From: Exiguobacterium profundum | GTDB taxonomy: Bacteria; Bacillota; Bacilli; Exiguobacteriales; Exiguobacteriaceae | DNA: 64,000 bases | Reading direction: 5' to 3' | Assembly: GCF_001909285.1 (NCBI RefSeq) | Contig: NZ_MRSV01000001.1 | Coordinates: forward strand, 639,331-703,330 | Shown: in pieces, positions 52,133-61,540 of the stretch | How the letters are laid out: each line of letters opens with the position of its first letter | Numbering within the stretch: the stretch's first letter is position 1 | Position numbers and translations under genes: made by a program | Notes under the pieces: generated by a model | Told to the model about the DNA's origin: nothing | Database searches by the model: none | Seen by the model: the letters and a program-made list of their open reading frames with translations, nothing else

Positions 52133-53316
52133 TGTATGCACAACCAGTGAACGGGAAGTTTGGACAATATGGTGGAAAGTACATTCCGGAGACGCTCATG
52201 CAGGCGGTCGAAGAATTAGAGGTCGCTTATGAAGAGGTGAAGCAAGATCCTGAGTTTCAAGAACGCTTCTCTTCTTTATTACGTGAATACGTGGGACGTG
52301 AGACGCCACTTTATTATGCGTCGAACCTGAGTCGCCGTCTCGGGACGAACATCTATTTGAAACGTGAAGACTTGAACCATACCGGTGCCCATAAGATCAA
52401 CAACACGATTGGGCAGGCGCTCCTGGCGAAACGGATGGGGAAACAGAAAGTCGTTGCCGAGACAGGCGCGGGACAACACGGTGTCGCGACGGCAACAGTA
52501 TGCGCACTACTCGATTTAGAATGTACCATCTTCATGGGTGAGGTCGATGTTGAACGCCAAGCATTGAACGTGTTTCGGATGGAACTACTCGGGGCGAAAG
52601 TCGTCCCTGTCAAATCAGGCAGTCGCACCTTAAAGGATGCCGTCAATGAAGCGCTCCGTTACTGGGTCAAACATGTCGACGATACGCACTATGTGATGGG
52701 TTCTGTTCTCGGACCGCATCCGTTTCCGCAGATGGTACGTGATTTCCAAAGCGTGATCGGAACAGAGACACGTCGTCAAATCCTCGAACAGACGGGACGC
52801 CTTCCGGATGCCGTCGTCGCTTGTGTCGGCGGAGGGAGCAACGCCATGGGGATGTTCTATCCGTTTCTAAACGATGAGTCGGTCGCACTCTACGGTATCG
52901 AAGCGGCAGGAAGTGGCATTGATACGGATAAACACGCAGCAACCCTCACAAAAGGGGAAGTCGGTGTCTTACATGGGTCGCTCATGTATGTCCTGCAAGA
53001 CGCAGCGGGTCAAATCGAGGAAGCCCATTCCATTTCAGCCGGACTCGATTATCCAGGGGTAGGACCAGAGCACAGTTTCTTGAAAGACATTGAGCGGGTG
53101 CGCTATGCGGCCGTCACGGATGACGAGGCACTCGATGCGTGTCTCGCCCTCAGCCGACAAGAAGGAATCATTCCTGCCTTAGAGTCTTCACACGCCCTTG
53201 CTTACGCAGAGACGCTCGCGAAGACGATGGGAGAAGACGATACACTGGTGATTTGTTTATCAGGGCGCGGAGACAAAGACGTCCATACAATCCGAGAGAA
53301 GGTGGCGACACGATGA
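52129..53316 (+). CDS. trpB: Tryptophan synthase beta chain
   Basis: 395-residue PLP enzyme that condenses indole with serine. [18 protein letters not shown] begins the protein, [12 protein letters not shown] carries the PLP lysine (near residue 87), [12 protein letters not shown] and the phosphate-binding [12 protein letters not shown] are complete, as is the C-terminal LSGRGDKD. Either of two adjacent ATGs (52129 or 52132) could start it; AAGGAGG is 4 or 7 bases away. Overlaps trpA by four bases, as expected for a stoichiometric complex. Confidence 0.97.
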   Translation: MMYAQPVNGKFGQYGGKYIPETLMQAVEELEVAYEEVKQDPEFQERFSSLLREYVGRETPLYYASNLSRRLGTNIYLKREDLNHTGAHKINNTIGQALLAKRMGKQKVVAETGAGQHGVATATVCALLDLECTIFMGEVDVERQALNVFRMELLGAKVVPVKSGSRTLKDAVNEALRYWVKHVDDTHYVMGSVLGPHPFPQMVRDFQSVIGTETRRQILEQTGRLPDAVVACVGGGSNAMGMFYPFLNDESVALYGIEAAGSGIDTDKHAATLTKGEVGVLHGSLMYVLQDAAGQIEEAHSISAGLDYPGVGPEHSFLKDIERVRYAAVTDDEALDACLALSRQEGIIPALESSHALAYAETLAKTMGEDDTLVICLSGRGDKDVHTIREKVATR

Positions 53317-54080
53317 AACTAGAGACAGCGATTCGACAGCGAGAAGGAGCGGCGTTCGTTCCGTATATCATGGCCGGTGACGGCGGGATGGACCGGCTGA
53401 TCCCGACCATCGTGGAACTAGAGCGGATGGGGGCGACGGCGATTGAACTCGGGATCCCCTTCTCTGATCCGGTAGCGGATGGACCGATTATTGAGGCGGC
53501 AGGAATGCGCGCGCTTGAAGCAGGTGTGACGCTTGAAATGGTATTGAACCATTTAATAGAAGGAAATGATCAATTTAACGTTCCAATCGTCTTGATGACC
53601 TACTTGAATCCAGTGTTTCGGTTCGGGGTCCAACCGTTCTTTGATCGGGCGAACGAATGTGGGGTGAGCGGGGTCATTATTCCTGACCTTCCGTTTGAGG
53701 AGAGTCTTCAGTTGTTCGCAGATGTCAATCGGCATGACGTCGCCGTCATTCCGCTCGTCACGTTGACGAGCAGTGAGGCGCGGACAACGTCCATCTTAGA
53801 AAAAGCAGAAGGATTCGTGTATGCGGTCACGCTCAAAGGGACGACCGGGAAAGCGGATGTGTTCCCGGTCGAGTTACTCGCCTACTTGACTCGTTTGACT
53901 GAGCAGTCACGTGTTCCCGTCTTAGCAGGATTCGGAGTCCATCGTCCGGAGCAAGTGCAGACGTTGGGACAAGCGTGTGACGGTGTCGTCGTCGGGAGTT
54001 TCATCGTCGAGGCGCTTCATGAAGGACGGACAGAGGATGTCGAGACGTTGATTCAATCAGCAAAACACTTACACGCATAA
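53313..54080 (+). CDS. trpA: Tryptophan synthase alpha chain
   Basis: 255-residue TIM barrel that cleaves indole-3-glycerol phosphate and channels indole to Trp[15 protein letters not shown] holds the catalytic aspartate (the glutamate of ELG is near residue 43), and [24 protein letters not shown] and [11 protein letters not shown] are conserved. AGAAGGTGG precedes the ATG at 53313, overlapping the trpB stop. Last gene of the operon, followed by a terminator. Confidence 0.96.
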   Translation: MKLETAIRQREGAAFVPYIMAGDGGMDRLIPTIVELERMGATAIELGIPFSDPVADGPIIEAAGMRALEAGVTLEMVLNHLIEGNDQFNVPIVLMTYLNPVFRFGVQPFFDRANECGVSGVIIPDLPFEESLQLFADVNRHDVAVIPLVTLTSSEARTTSILEKAEGFVYAVTLKGTTGKADVFPVELLAYLTRLTEQSRVPVLAGFGVHRPEQVQTLGQACDGVVVGSFIVEALHEGRTEDVETLIQSAKHLHA

Positions 54081-54083
54081 GAA

Positions 54084-54113
54084 AACCGGCGCTTCAAATG
54101 AGGCGCCGGTTAT
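54084..54113. terminator. Terminator of the trp operon (bidirectional)
   Basis: AACCGGCGC / GCGCCGGTT stem between convergent trpA and the antiporter gene; T runs are weak on both sides. Confidence 0.7.
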
Positions 54114-54121
54114 TCGTTTAC

Positions 54122-55621
54122 TCATAATTCCACTCGGTCTAGCCCATCTTCACCAAATGTTTGGTCGAGTTGATCATGACGATACATCGAGGCAAGCACG
54201 TATAAGAGATCGCCTTCTTCGATGGCTGTCTGACCGTTCGGTGGAATCAAGTACTCATTTCGGACGATGGCGTTCACGACAGTGTTCGGTGGGAGCGTGA
54301 TGTCCGCGAGCGTCTTTCCGATCATGGATGAGCTAGCTGTGACCGCATAAGGAACGAGCTTATGTTGAGACTGTTTGCTTGAGACGAGGGCGATCGTATA
54401 CGGAGAACGGATTTTATCCGGACCGAGCAACCCTAACTTCTCGGCAAGTGGCGTCAACGTCGTCCCTTGGATCAGGGCGCTCGTCACGACGACGAAAAAG
54501 ACGGCATTGAATAACAGTTGGCTATTTTCGGTACCGGCAATAAGCGGGAAAGTCGCAAGGACGATCGGCACGGCGCCTTTTAGACCAGCCCATGAGATGA
54601 ACAACTTTTCTTTTCTCGTAAATGACATGCCAAGTGTCGATAAATAGACGGCGATCGGACGTGCCAAGAACATAAGGACGAATGAGATGAGTAGTCCTTT
54701 CCAAATCAAGTCCGGCTCGATGAGTTGACGAGGGAAGACGAGTAACCCAAGGATGACGAACATGATGATTTGCATGATCCACGCGAGCGCTTCTGAGAAT
54801 TGGACGATTGTCACTTCATGCGCTGTATCCGCATTTCCGACAATCATGGCGGCGATATAGACGGCGAGTAATCCGCTTCCCAATAAGTAAGCTGTGACAC
54901 CATAGGTAAGAAACGCCATGGAAATCATGAGGACGGCATGTAATCCGCTCGAATCAAGTCTCAAGTGGTTCAACATGAGGCGAGACAGTTGTCCAAGGAT
55001 GAAGCCGATCAATGCCCCGACAACGATTTGAAGGGCGAACATCCAAATTCCGTCCCAAATGGTCGTATCCGGCTTCATCATGAAGTCGAGGGCGAGAATC
55101 GTCAAAAACATCGCCATTGGGTCGTTCGTGCCGGACTCGGCTTCGAGAGTCGCACCGACTTTCGGTGAGATATTCTTTCCTTTAAATGCGGCAAAGACGG
55201 CCGCTGCGTCGGTCGAACCGATGATCGCACCGAACAAGAAAGATTCAATCCAATCGAAACCAAATACGAAACGAACGGCCACGGCGACTACTGTTGTAGT
55301 AATCAATACCCCAAGCGTCGCCAGCGAGGCAGAAGGGGCGAGGACGCTCCGGATTGATGACCATTTCGTTTGAAGACCCCCTTCAAACAAAATGACAATC
55401 AAGGCAGCGACTCCAATCAGCTGCGCTAAATTCGAGTCGTCAAAGAAGATGAGACCAGTAATGTCACTTCCCATGATCATGCCGATTCCCATAAATAAAA
55501 TCAAGGCGGGCAAGCCGAATCGAGTCGAGATTCGTGTCGCCATGACACCGGCAACGAGAAGTAGACCGAAGAGTAAAATGAGTACATCAGTACTTATAAC
55601 AGGTACGGGCAAACACAACAC
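54122..55621 (-). CDS. K+/H+ (or Na+/H+) antiporter, NhaP2/CvrA type with RCK_C domain
   Basis: 499-residue CPA1-type exchanger with about 12-13 helices (residues 1-395) and a C-terminal TrkA-C/RCK_C domain (about 415-485, VTASSSMIGKTLADITLPPN) that usually binds regulatory nucleotides. GSTDAAAVFAA and ESGTNDPMAMF contain the ion-binding acidic residues. It would help pH, Na+ or K+ homeostasis. The start is unclear: the first GTG is too close to AAAGGA, so translation may begin at one of the next few TTG codons. Confidence 0.86.
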   Translation of the reverse strand: MLCLPVPVISTDVLILLFGLLLVAGVMATRISTRFGLPALILFMGIGMIMGSDITGLIFFDDSNLAQLIGVAALIVILFEGGLQTKWSSIRSVLAPSASLATLGVLITTTVVAVAVRFVFGFDWIESFLFGAIIGSTDAAAVFAAFKGKNISPKVGATLEAESGTNDPMAMFLTILALDFMMKPDTTIWDGIWMFALQIVVGALIGFILGQLSRLMLNHLRLDSSGLHAVLMISMAFLTYGVTAYLLGSGLLAVYIAAMIVGNADTAHEVTIVQFSEALAWIMQIIMFVILGLLVFPRQLIEPDLIWKGLLISFVLMFLARPIAVYLSTLGMSFTRKEKLFISWAGLKGAVPIVLATFPLIAGTENSQLLFNAVFFVVVTSALIQGTTLTPLAEKLGLLGPDKIRSPYTIALVSSKQSQHKLVPYAVTASSSMIGKTLADITLPPNTVVNAIVRNEYLIPPNGQTAIEEGDLLYVLASMYRHDQLDQTFGEDGLDRVEL

Positions 55622-55765
55622 TTCCTTTCTGAAACAATACTCTTAAGTTCATTATACCATGAAATCGTCTGATATTTCAGAATTGAGGATTAGGCAAACC
55701 ATACACATTGGAATTGTCGGTTATGAATATGGTAAAGTAAACACATCATAGAAGGAGGAATGATG

Positions 55766-56704
55766 ATGTCTAAAATTCACGTCATTCATGAAAACGAAGA
55801 ATGGACGAACCACCTTGTCCACCGTTTAAAAGAATTGAACTTGCCATATGAATTGTGGCACTTGGACCAAGGGACGATTGATCTCGAAGCAATGCCCCCG
55901 GAAGGTGTCTTTTATAATCGGATGAGTGCCTCCTCGCACACACGTGGGCATCGGTACGCACCAGAATTGACGGAAGGCGTCCTCGCTTGGTTAGAGGCAA
56001 ACGACCGGACCGTGTTCAACGGCACACGTGCCATCCGCCTCGAAGTGAGTAAAGTCAATCAATACACGGCGCTTCGACGTGAAGGGATTCGCGTGCCGAA
56101 GACGATTGCGGCAGTCGGTAAGGCGCAAATCATCGAAGCGGCTGAGCAGTTAGCTTTGACGCCATTCATCACGAAACATAATCGTGCCGGAAAAGGACTT
56201 GGGGTCCAATTGTTCCATACGATCGAAGGACTCAAAGAATATGTATATGGTCCCTCGTTCGAGGAATCGGTTGACGGCATCACGCTCATTCAACAGTATA
56301 TCGAAGCCCCGGAACCGTATATCACCCGTTGCGAGTTCATCGGCGGAAAGTTCCTTTATGCGGTCCGTGTCGACACGTCGGAAGGGTTCGAGCTCTGTCC
56401 TGCTGATGCCTGCTCGATTGAAGACCAGTTCTGCCCAGTCGGGGAGACGCCGCCGGCGAAGTTTGAAATCGTCGAAGGGTTCGATGACCCCATCATTCCA
56501 AAGCTCGAACAGTTCTTAAAAGCGAATGCGATCGATATTGCGGGGATTGAAATCATTCGAGACCAAGACGGCAACGTCTACGCATACGACGTCAATACAA
56601 ACACGAACTATAATTCCGATGCTGAAGCGAAAGCCGGACGCTACGGAATGCTTGAATTGGCTACTTTCTTAGGCGACGCACTTCACGTCACTACGACAAA
56701 ATAA
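55766..56704 (+). CDS. ATP-grasp family protein, RimK-like
   Basis: 312-residue ligase-type protein. The ATP-grasp core is visible: FITKHNRAGKGLGVQLF (nucleotide-binding loop, near residue 130), the YITRCEFIGGKFLYAVRVDT strand pair, and GIEIIRDQDGNVYAYDVNTN with metal ligands near the C-terminus. The N-terminal domain begins like RimK pre-ATP-grasp folds (IHVIHENEEWTNHLVHRLKE). It probably joins an amino group to an acyl phosphate; substrates unknown. Of three consecutive ATGs, the third (55766) is 7 bases after AGGAGG. Confidence 0.83.
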   Translation: MSKIHVIHENEEWTNHLVHRLKELNLPYELWHLDQGTIDLEAMPPEGVFYNRMSASSHTRGHRYAPELTEGVLAWLEANDRTVFNGTRAIRLEVSKVNQYTALRREGIRVPKTIAAVGKAQIIEAAEQLALTPFITKHNRAGKGLGVQLFHTIEGLKEYVYGPSFEESVDGITLIQQYIEAPEPYITRCEFIGGKFLYAVRVDTSEGFELCPADACSIEDQFCPVGETPPAKFEIVEGFDDPIIPKLEQFLKANAIDIAGIEIIRDQDGNVYAYDVNTNTNYNSDAEAKAGRYGMLELATFLGDALHVTTTK

Positions 56705-56731
56705 GGGTCAGGCGCTCGCCTGACCCTTTTG
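56703..56731. terminator. Bidirectional terminator
   Basis: AAGGGTCAGGCG / CGCCTGACCCTT twelve-base stem; it follows the ATP-grasp gene and contains the stop of the minus-strand small gene. Confidence 0.85.
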
Positions 56732-56854
56732 CTGTGTATGTTTGAGTTGCTCTTCAAATCGATGTTGGACTAATTCTGCTGTCGGTGCCATTCGTTCGAT
56801 GAACGAATCTAAACGTTCCGCAGTGTCACGATCGGTTTCTTTAAACACGCGCAT
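56708..56854 (-). CDS. Small charged protein, 48 residues
   Basis: A short frame, ATG at 56854, preceded by GAGGTG at about 7 bases: MRVFKETDRDTAERLDSFIE, then a helical, charged remainder (QHRFEEQLKHTQQKG). It is likely a single amphipathic helix protein. The stop lies in the bidirectional terminator, the normal place for a real gene end. It is downstream of hemQ in the same direction. No family recognised. Confidence 0.5.
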   Translation of the reverse strand: MRVFKETDRDTAERLDSFIERMAPTAELVQHRFEEQLKHTQQKGQASA

Positions 56855-56929
56855 CGTTGTTCACCTCGTTAATCAGGATAACTTGCCTACATCATCCTTA
56901 ATTCCCGAGGTGTTATACGCGTAAACCTT

Positions 56930-57706
56930 TTACACGCTAAAGAATGTGCTCAAATTTTCTTTTGGTAAGATGTTCCCAACGTAGAAGTCGCCGAACTCTC
57001 CATACTTCGCACTTACTTCGTCGAAACGCATCTCGTAAACGATTTTCTTAAACTGAAGTGAATCTTCAGCGAAGAGCGTGACGCCCCACTCCCATGCGTC
57101 GAATCCAGTCGACCCACCGATGAACTGTTGAATCTTACCGGCGTAGCTACGGCCAATCATGCTGTGACGATACATGAGGTCTTTGCGCTCATCCATCGAC
57201 AACATGTACCAGTTGTCGCCATCGCGACGAGCTTTACTCATCGGATAGAAACAGATGTGTGCGGCTTTTGGAAGTGTCGGATAGAGGCGTGAGCGGATAT
57301 GAGGATTTTGATACGGGTCCCCGTCTCCAGATCCGCGATACATCCCGAGCTCGATGACCGACACGTATGAATACGACGGAATCATATAGTCGTATAGCGC
57401 CGTTTTGCGGAAGGCGCGCTCGACATCTTCAAGTTCGTTGAATGTCGGACGAAGCACCATCAAGACGAGGTCTGCCTTCTGACCGAGAATCGAGTAAAAG
57501 GCGTGGCTTCCTTCGCCTTTTGCTTCAACTTCTTCGAGAGAAGCGAGGAACGCTGTGAACTCATCAATCATCTGTTGACGCTTTTCAGCATCGACGAGTT
57601 TCAAACGAGCCCAATCAATCGTGCGGAAATCATGAAGTGTATACCATCCGTCTAATGTGGCGGCGGCATGTTGTGTATCTGTTGTAGGTACTGGACGTTC
57701 TGACAT
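56930..57706 (-). CDS. hemQ: Coproheme decarboxylase HemQ
   Basis: 258-residue chlorite-dismutase-fold enzyme that converts coproheme III to haem b in the Gram-positive haem pathway. [16 protein letters not shown] at the N-terminus, [11 protein letters not shown] around the catalytic tyrosine region, and [20 protein letters not shown] with the proximal haem histidine (near residue 178) identify it. The sequence [18 protein letters not shown] is also family-specific. It is not with other hem genes. AAGGAGA precedes the ATG. Confidence 0.95.
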   Translation of the reverse strand: MSERPVPTTDTQHAAATLDGWYTLHDFRTIDWARLKLVDAEKRQQMIDEFTAFLASLEEVEAKGEGSHAFYSILGQKADLVLMVLRPTFNELEDVERAFRKTALYDYMIPSYSYVSVIELGMYRGSGDGDPYQNPHIRSRLYPTLPKAAHICFYPMSKARRDGDNWYMLSMDERKDLMYRHSMIGRSYAGKIQQFIGGSTGFDAWEWGVTLFAEDSLQFKKIVYEMRFDEVSAKYGEFGDFYVGNILPKENLSTFFSV

Positions 57707-58044
57707 AAAAAAATCTCCTTTCGGGACTTGGCTTCGCCGTCTATTTTACCATACACGCTTCACTGACTGGCAACTTTGAGGCACTGTGAGGGTTATCACG
57801 ATTCATGGCGGGTAAAGAACAGAGGACAGAAACATGAAAACGGCTAAAAAAATGGCTGTATCAGTCGGTTTGTCAAAACTGTTCTATTCATATAATGATT
57901 GATTCTAAGCGATTTATGGCGAAATGGGCAGAATAGTTTATTTTGAAAAGGGTACTGTGTATAATTGAAATCGCGTAAAGACACAAGTCAACGGCAAAAC
58001 CATTAGCAGTCATGCTGTAAATTGAGAAAAGGGGTTCATTCGTT
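57707..58044. other. Intergenic region between hemQ and pta with a Crp/Fnr-like site
   Basis: The 338-base divergent region holds TGTGA-gggtta-TCACG (57785-57800), nine of ten positions of the TGTGA-N6-TCACA consensus for Crp/Fnr proteins. TATAAT elements occur near 57890 and 57958 on the plus strand for pta. A 22-codon frame at 57834-57902 (MKTAKKMAVSVGLSKLFYSY plus two residues) has AGAGGA upstream but no other support. Confidence 0.4.
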
Positions 58045-59034
58045 ATGAAATTATTTGAAACGTTAAAACAAAAAGTTAGCCCGGTTCGTCCGACCATCGT
58101 CTTCCCGGAAGGTATCGATGAGCGTGTTCTTGGAGCCGCTGTTCGATTGAAAGCAGACGGTATGGTAGAACCAATCGTCGTCGGTGCGAAAGCAGATCTC
58201 GAAGCGGTTGCGGCGAAACACGGTTTCGACATCTCAGGTTTGACACAATATGACCCAGCGACATACGAAGACATCGACGTCCTCGTCGAATCATTCGTCG
58301 AGCGTCGTAAAGGAAAAGCAACGGCTGAACAAGCGCGCGAACTCCTTACATCAGACGTGAACTACTTCGGAACAATGCTCGTTCACACAGGCAAAGCAGA
58401 AGGTCTTGTCTCAGGCGCGATGCACGCGACGGCTGATACGGTACGTCCGGCACTACAAATCATTAAAATGCAACCAGGCATCAAAAAGACGTCAGGTGTG
58501 TTCATCATGGTACGTGACGACGAGCAATACGTCTTCTCGGACTGTGCGATCAACATCGCACCGGACGCGGCAGATTTAGCAGAGAACGCGTTCTTGTCGG
58601 CAGCGACAGCGAAGACGTTCGGTATCGACCCACAAGTCGCGCTTCTTAGCTTCTCGACGAAAGGTTCTGCGAAGTCACCTGAAACAGAGAAAGTCGTGGA
58701 AGCGACACGCCTGGCAAAAAAAAAATCACCGAACCTTCCAATCGACGGAGAACTTCAATTCGATGCGGCATTCGTCCCTAGCGTAGCGGCGAAGAAAGCA
58801 CCGGGTTCTGACGTTGCTGGTAAGGCGAACGTATTCGTCTTCCCAAGTCTTGAAGCCGGTAACATTGGCTACAAGATGGTTCAACGTTTCGGTGGATTTG
58901 AAGCGATCGGTCCGATCCTTCAAGGTCTCAACAAACCAGTGAACGACTTATCACGCGGTTGTAACGAAGAGGACGTCTACAAATTGACGCTCATCACAGC
59001 GGCGCAAGCAATCGACGAGCGCAACGAAGCGTGA
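58045..59034 (+). CDS. pta: Phosphate acetyltransferase
   Basis: 329-residue cytosolic enzyme interconverting acetyl-CoA and acetyl phosphate in overflow metabolism and acetate use. PTIVFPEGIDERVLGAAVRL at the N-terminus, GTMLVHTGKAEGLVSGAMHA, FSDCAINIAP, and the C-terminal GRPVNDLSRG-like NKPVNDLSRGCNEEDVYKL are standard. A 10-base A run (58726-58735) codes AKKKS in the substrate domain. AAAAGGGG precedes the ATG. Ornithine pathway ATP and acetate metabolism may share Crp/Fnr control, judging by the upstream site (inference). Confidence 0.95.
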   Translation: MKLFETLKQKVSPVRPTIVFPEGIDERVLGAAVRLKADGMVEPIVVGAKADLEAVAAKHGFDISGLTQYDPATYEDIDVLVESFVERRKGKATAEQARELLTSDVNYFGTMLVHTGKAEGLVSGAMHATADTVRPALQIIKMQPGIKKTSGVFIMVRDDEQYVFSDCAINIAPDAADLAENAFLSAATAKTFGIDPQVALLSFSTKGSAKSPETEKVVEATRLAKKKSPNLPIDGELQFDAAFVPSVAAKKAPGSDVAGKANVFVFPSLEAGNIGYKMVQRFGGFEAIGPILQGLNKPVNDLSRGCNEEDVYKLTLITAAQAIDERNEA

Positions 59035-59040
59035 GTCCGG

Positions 59041-59071
59041 AGCATTCTTCTTATAGAAGGATGCTTTTTTT
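59041..59071 (+). terminator. Terminator of pta
   Basis: AGCATTCTTC / GAAGGATGCT stem (one mismatch) followed by seven Ts. Confidence 0.85.
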
Positions 59072-59110
59072 GATGGCTCTTTATAAACTATTCAAGAAAG
59101 GAGTGATGAA

Positions 59111-59830
59111 ATGGACGAACTAGATGAGAGTGTTTTATTACCTGAAGGACATCGTTACGCTATGTTTGGTGGCGGGGATGATGATTCGATTAAGACGTAT
59201 TATGAAGGGGTATTTGAAACGGTCTTCATCGTGTTTCATCCATTCCTTGCTCCAATAGGTCACCCCACCATGATTGATCGTTATACCGATCTGGATAATA
59301 ACGAGGTCGAACAGCAATTTCGGTCCGTTACATGGGAAGAGATGAGGCGAAGACTAGGTTTTCGTGACGTGAGCCGTATCGACCACGCGCTCCGAACGAT
59401 GATTGGGGCGCTGAAACTACACGCCGAAGATCGAGAAGGGGCGAATCGAATCATTGAATATTGCGAACGTGAGAATGTGCTCCCACCAGGTGAAGGGGAA
59501 CTGTCGGATCTGCTAAAGAATCAAGTGTTGCGTGTACTTTTGGAGATGGGAGAAGGCTGGATCTGGACCGGAGACGAATTTTGTACGGAACGGCATCTCA
59601 TCCATCTCAGTGAGACGCTAGCCGCTGATACGTGGGGCATGCAACATCGGACGTTTTTCGGTTATCAACACGAATGGCTCATCGTCCCACCTTGGGATAG
59701 CCATTTCACGTTGTTTTGTGGCAGTCGCGCGTTTATCGAACAGGTCGTCGAACGATGCGAGTTCGAAGGGTTCTATTGTGATGCTGAGACGACCATCAAC
59801 TGGAGTTTGTCGGAGCATAAGCTGAGGTAA
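59111..59830 (+). CDS. Protein of unknown function, 239 residues (possibly DUF2711)
   Basis: Soluble acidic protein. VFIVFHPFLAPIGH in the first quarter, a helical middle with RTMIGALKLHAEDREGANRI, and the C-terminal PWDSHFTLFCGSRAFIEQVV / NWSLSEHK pattern recall the Bacillus family DUF2711, but I place it there only tentatively. AAGAAAGGAG precedes the ATG. Function unknown; it precedes the rhodanese gene by 38 bases. Confidence 0.65.
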   Translation: MDELDESVLLPEGHRYAMFGGGDDDSIKTYYEGVFETVFIVFHPFLAPIGHPTMIDRYTDLDNNEVEQQFRSVTWEEMRRRLGFRDVSRIDHALRTMIGALKLHAEDREGANRIIEYCERENVLPPGEGELSDLLKNQVLRVLLEMGEGWIWTGDEFCTERHLIHLSETLAADTWGMQHRTFFGYQHEWLIVPPWDSHFTLFCGSRAFIEQVVERCEFEGFYCDAETTINWSLSEHKLR

Positions 59831-59868
59831 ACTAAAAGAGAAATCCATGATTGAAAGGGGAACTATGT

Positions 59869-60168
59869 ATGCAAAGTATTCATGCGACAGAATTAAGAGA
59901 AAAATTAGAGAACGGGGAGTCTCTCCATATCATCGATGTGCGCGAACAAGATGAATATGAGGCAGGGCATATCCCGAACGTACCACTCTATCCATTATCG
60001 GAATTCCCACAAGTGACAGAAAAGTTGGCACAAGACAATGTCTATCACGTGATCTGTCGTTCAGGTGGACGGAGTCAGACGGCGTGTGATTACTTAGAGT
60101 CGCAAGGCTACAAAGTCGTCAATGTCGACGGCGGAATGCTAGCTTGGGACGGCGACATCGAGGCGTGA
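59869..60168 (+). CDS. Single-domain rhodanese
   Basis: 99-residue sulfurtransferase domain. IIDVREQDEYEAGHIPNVPL and the active-site loop VICRSGGRSQTA with the catalytic cysteine (near residue 64) are intact, unlike the frameshifted rhodanese at 38.3 kb. It may carry persulfide sulfur. AAAGGGG is 8 bases before the ATG at 59869. The stop overlaps the GTG start of the next gene. Confidence 0.9.
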   Translation: MQSIHATELREKLENGESLHIIDVREQDEYEAGHIPNVPLYPLSEFPQVTEKLAQDNVYHVICRSGGRSQTACDYLESQGYKVVNVDGGMLAWDGDIEA

Positions 60169-60332
60169 TACTAGAGAATCCTTGGGTCGTTGTACCCCTT
60201 CTTATCGCGCTCTACCTCACGGTCTATGCGGTGATGAAGCGATTTGACTGGGAGAAGTGGCGACTCGTCTGGGCAGTGTGGGTGATGCTCATCATCATCC
60301 TATTGACGATTGAACTCGTGACAAGTCTATAA
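60165..60332 (+). CDS. Small two-helix membrane protein, 55 residues
   Basis: Two hydrophobic helices (about residues 6-22 and 34-53) separated by KRFDWEKWR. The GTG start overlaps the rhodanese stop (GTGA), the arrangement expected for translational coupling; the GAGG before it is very close. A TTG at 60144 is the alternative. It ends at a strong bidirectional terminator. Family not recognised. Confidence 0.6.
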   Translation: MILENPWVVVPLLIALYLTVYAVMKRFDWEKWRLVWAVWVMLIIILLTIELVTSL

Positions 60333-60377
60333 AAAAATGCGGAACCTCTTTTATAAAAAAGGTTCCGCATTTTTTTA
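60332..60377. terminator. Bidirectional terminator
   Basis: AAAAAATGCGGAACCT / AGGTTCCGCATTTTTT stem between convergent genes. Confidence 0.9.
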
Positions 60378-61286
60378 TGCGTCTTGGCGTTTATCAAATG
60401 TGATCGATGCGATTGCGTCATGTTGGTGAATCGACTCTTCGTTACGGCATTCGACGAAGAAGTTCACAACTTGTTTCATCTCGTACAAGTCAGCCGCGAT
60501 CAAGCGGACCATATCCTCGACGAAACGTGGGTTTTCGTACGCGATTTCAGTCGCACGTTTTTCATCCGGACGTTTAAGGACCGGGTGGAGTGGTGCTGAG
60601 GCGTTTGACTCTGCTGCATCGAGAAGTGCTGCACGCCAGTCGAATCCGTCCATCGATGTCTCATCAAGACCGGCTTCGATCGTGATGTACCCACGTTGGT
60701 TATGGGCACTGTATTCACTGATTTCTTTTGAGCATGGGCAAAGCGTCGTGACGTTGATGACGAGACCGACTGTCACGTTTGCAACACCCGTTTCGAGGTT
60801 ATATGTCACACGGTGCATGACGTCCGCGTTCATCAAACCGCTAAGACCTGTCGCAGGTGCTTTACGCGTGAAGAACCATGGGTAACGGATTGTCAATTGG
60901 CCTTCTGTTTGTTCCATACGCTCGGCGAGCTCTTGCGCGAACACGATTAACGAACGGTTTGATACCGTCCACCCTTGTTGATGGTACGCGTCGAGCTGCT
61001 CTGTCAAACGAGACATGTTGATCCCTTTACGGTCTTGTACGAGCGATGTCGTTAATTCAAATGTGGCGACCGTTGACTGGACCCCTTCTGGCGTCTCGAC
61101 GTTCACGGGGTGCTTCACGTTTGAGATGCCGACACTGTCGAGGGCGAACAAGAAGTTTTTCGGTGTATTTTGTAAATCGACCATTTGTTCTTTTTCGGTC
61201 GGCTTTGTTCCTTTAATCGGTGGGACCGACCCGAACAATTTATGTCGTTCTGCTTTAGTAGGTAAAGCGACATGGCTTGTAGACAT
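60375..61286 (-). CDS. folE2: GTP cyclohydrolase IB (FolE2)
   Basis: 303-residue enzyme of the GCYH-IB type, converting GTP to dihydroneopterin triphosphate for folate (and queuosine-type) synthesis. TTLCPCSKEIS with the metal-binding cysteine (near residue 180), QRGYITIEAGLDE, and the C-terminal FFVECRNEESIHQHDA are diagnostic. In Bacillus, FolE2 is induced by zinc starvation via Zur, because it can use other metals; I did not find a Zur box upstream. GGAGAATCCG leads to the ATG. Confidence 0.94.
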   Translation of the reverse strand: MSTSHVALPTKAERHKLFGSVPPIKGTKPTEKEQMVDLQNTPKNFLFALDSVGISNVKHPVNVETPEGVQSTVATFELTTSLVQDRKGINMSRLTEQLDAYHQQGWTVSNRSLIVFAQELAERMEQTEGQLTIRYPWFFTRKAPATGLSGLMNADVMHRVTYNLETGVANVTVGLVINVTTLCPCSKEISEYSAHNQRGYITIEAGLDETSMDGFDWRAALLDAAESNASAPLHPVLKRPDEKRATEIAYENPRFVEDMVRLIAADLYEMKQVVNFFVECRNEESIHQHDAIASITFDKRQDA

Positions 61287-61540
61287 AATCGGATTCTCCT
61301 TTTTTCGATTTGTTTAAAGCACCACTCGTTCTTGTTAGGATTTTATCACGAAATGATGGCTGAACGGGTATGATTTTGCTCTCATAACATGTTTTGAATA
61401 TGAAATAAAAAAAAAATCCTTCAGATATTGAAGAAAGAGGATTGATTTACTTTGTGAACGGGAATAAAATGGTCCTGTGAACTTAAAAAATAGATCACTA
61501 TTAAATATGAAGGAATTGAAAGAAAAAAGGAGATGTTTTT

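Noticed and set aside
61287-61400. Zur box upstream of folE2
   Set aside because: No AAATCGTAAT-type inverted repeat found, although zinc control is known for Bacillus folE2.
61287-61540. yybP-ykoY manganese riboswitch upstream of the TerC gene
   Set aside because: Searched because Bacillus TerC genes often have one, but the conserved core sequences are absent.
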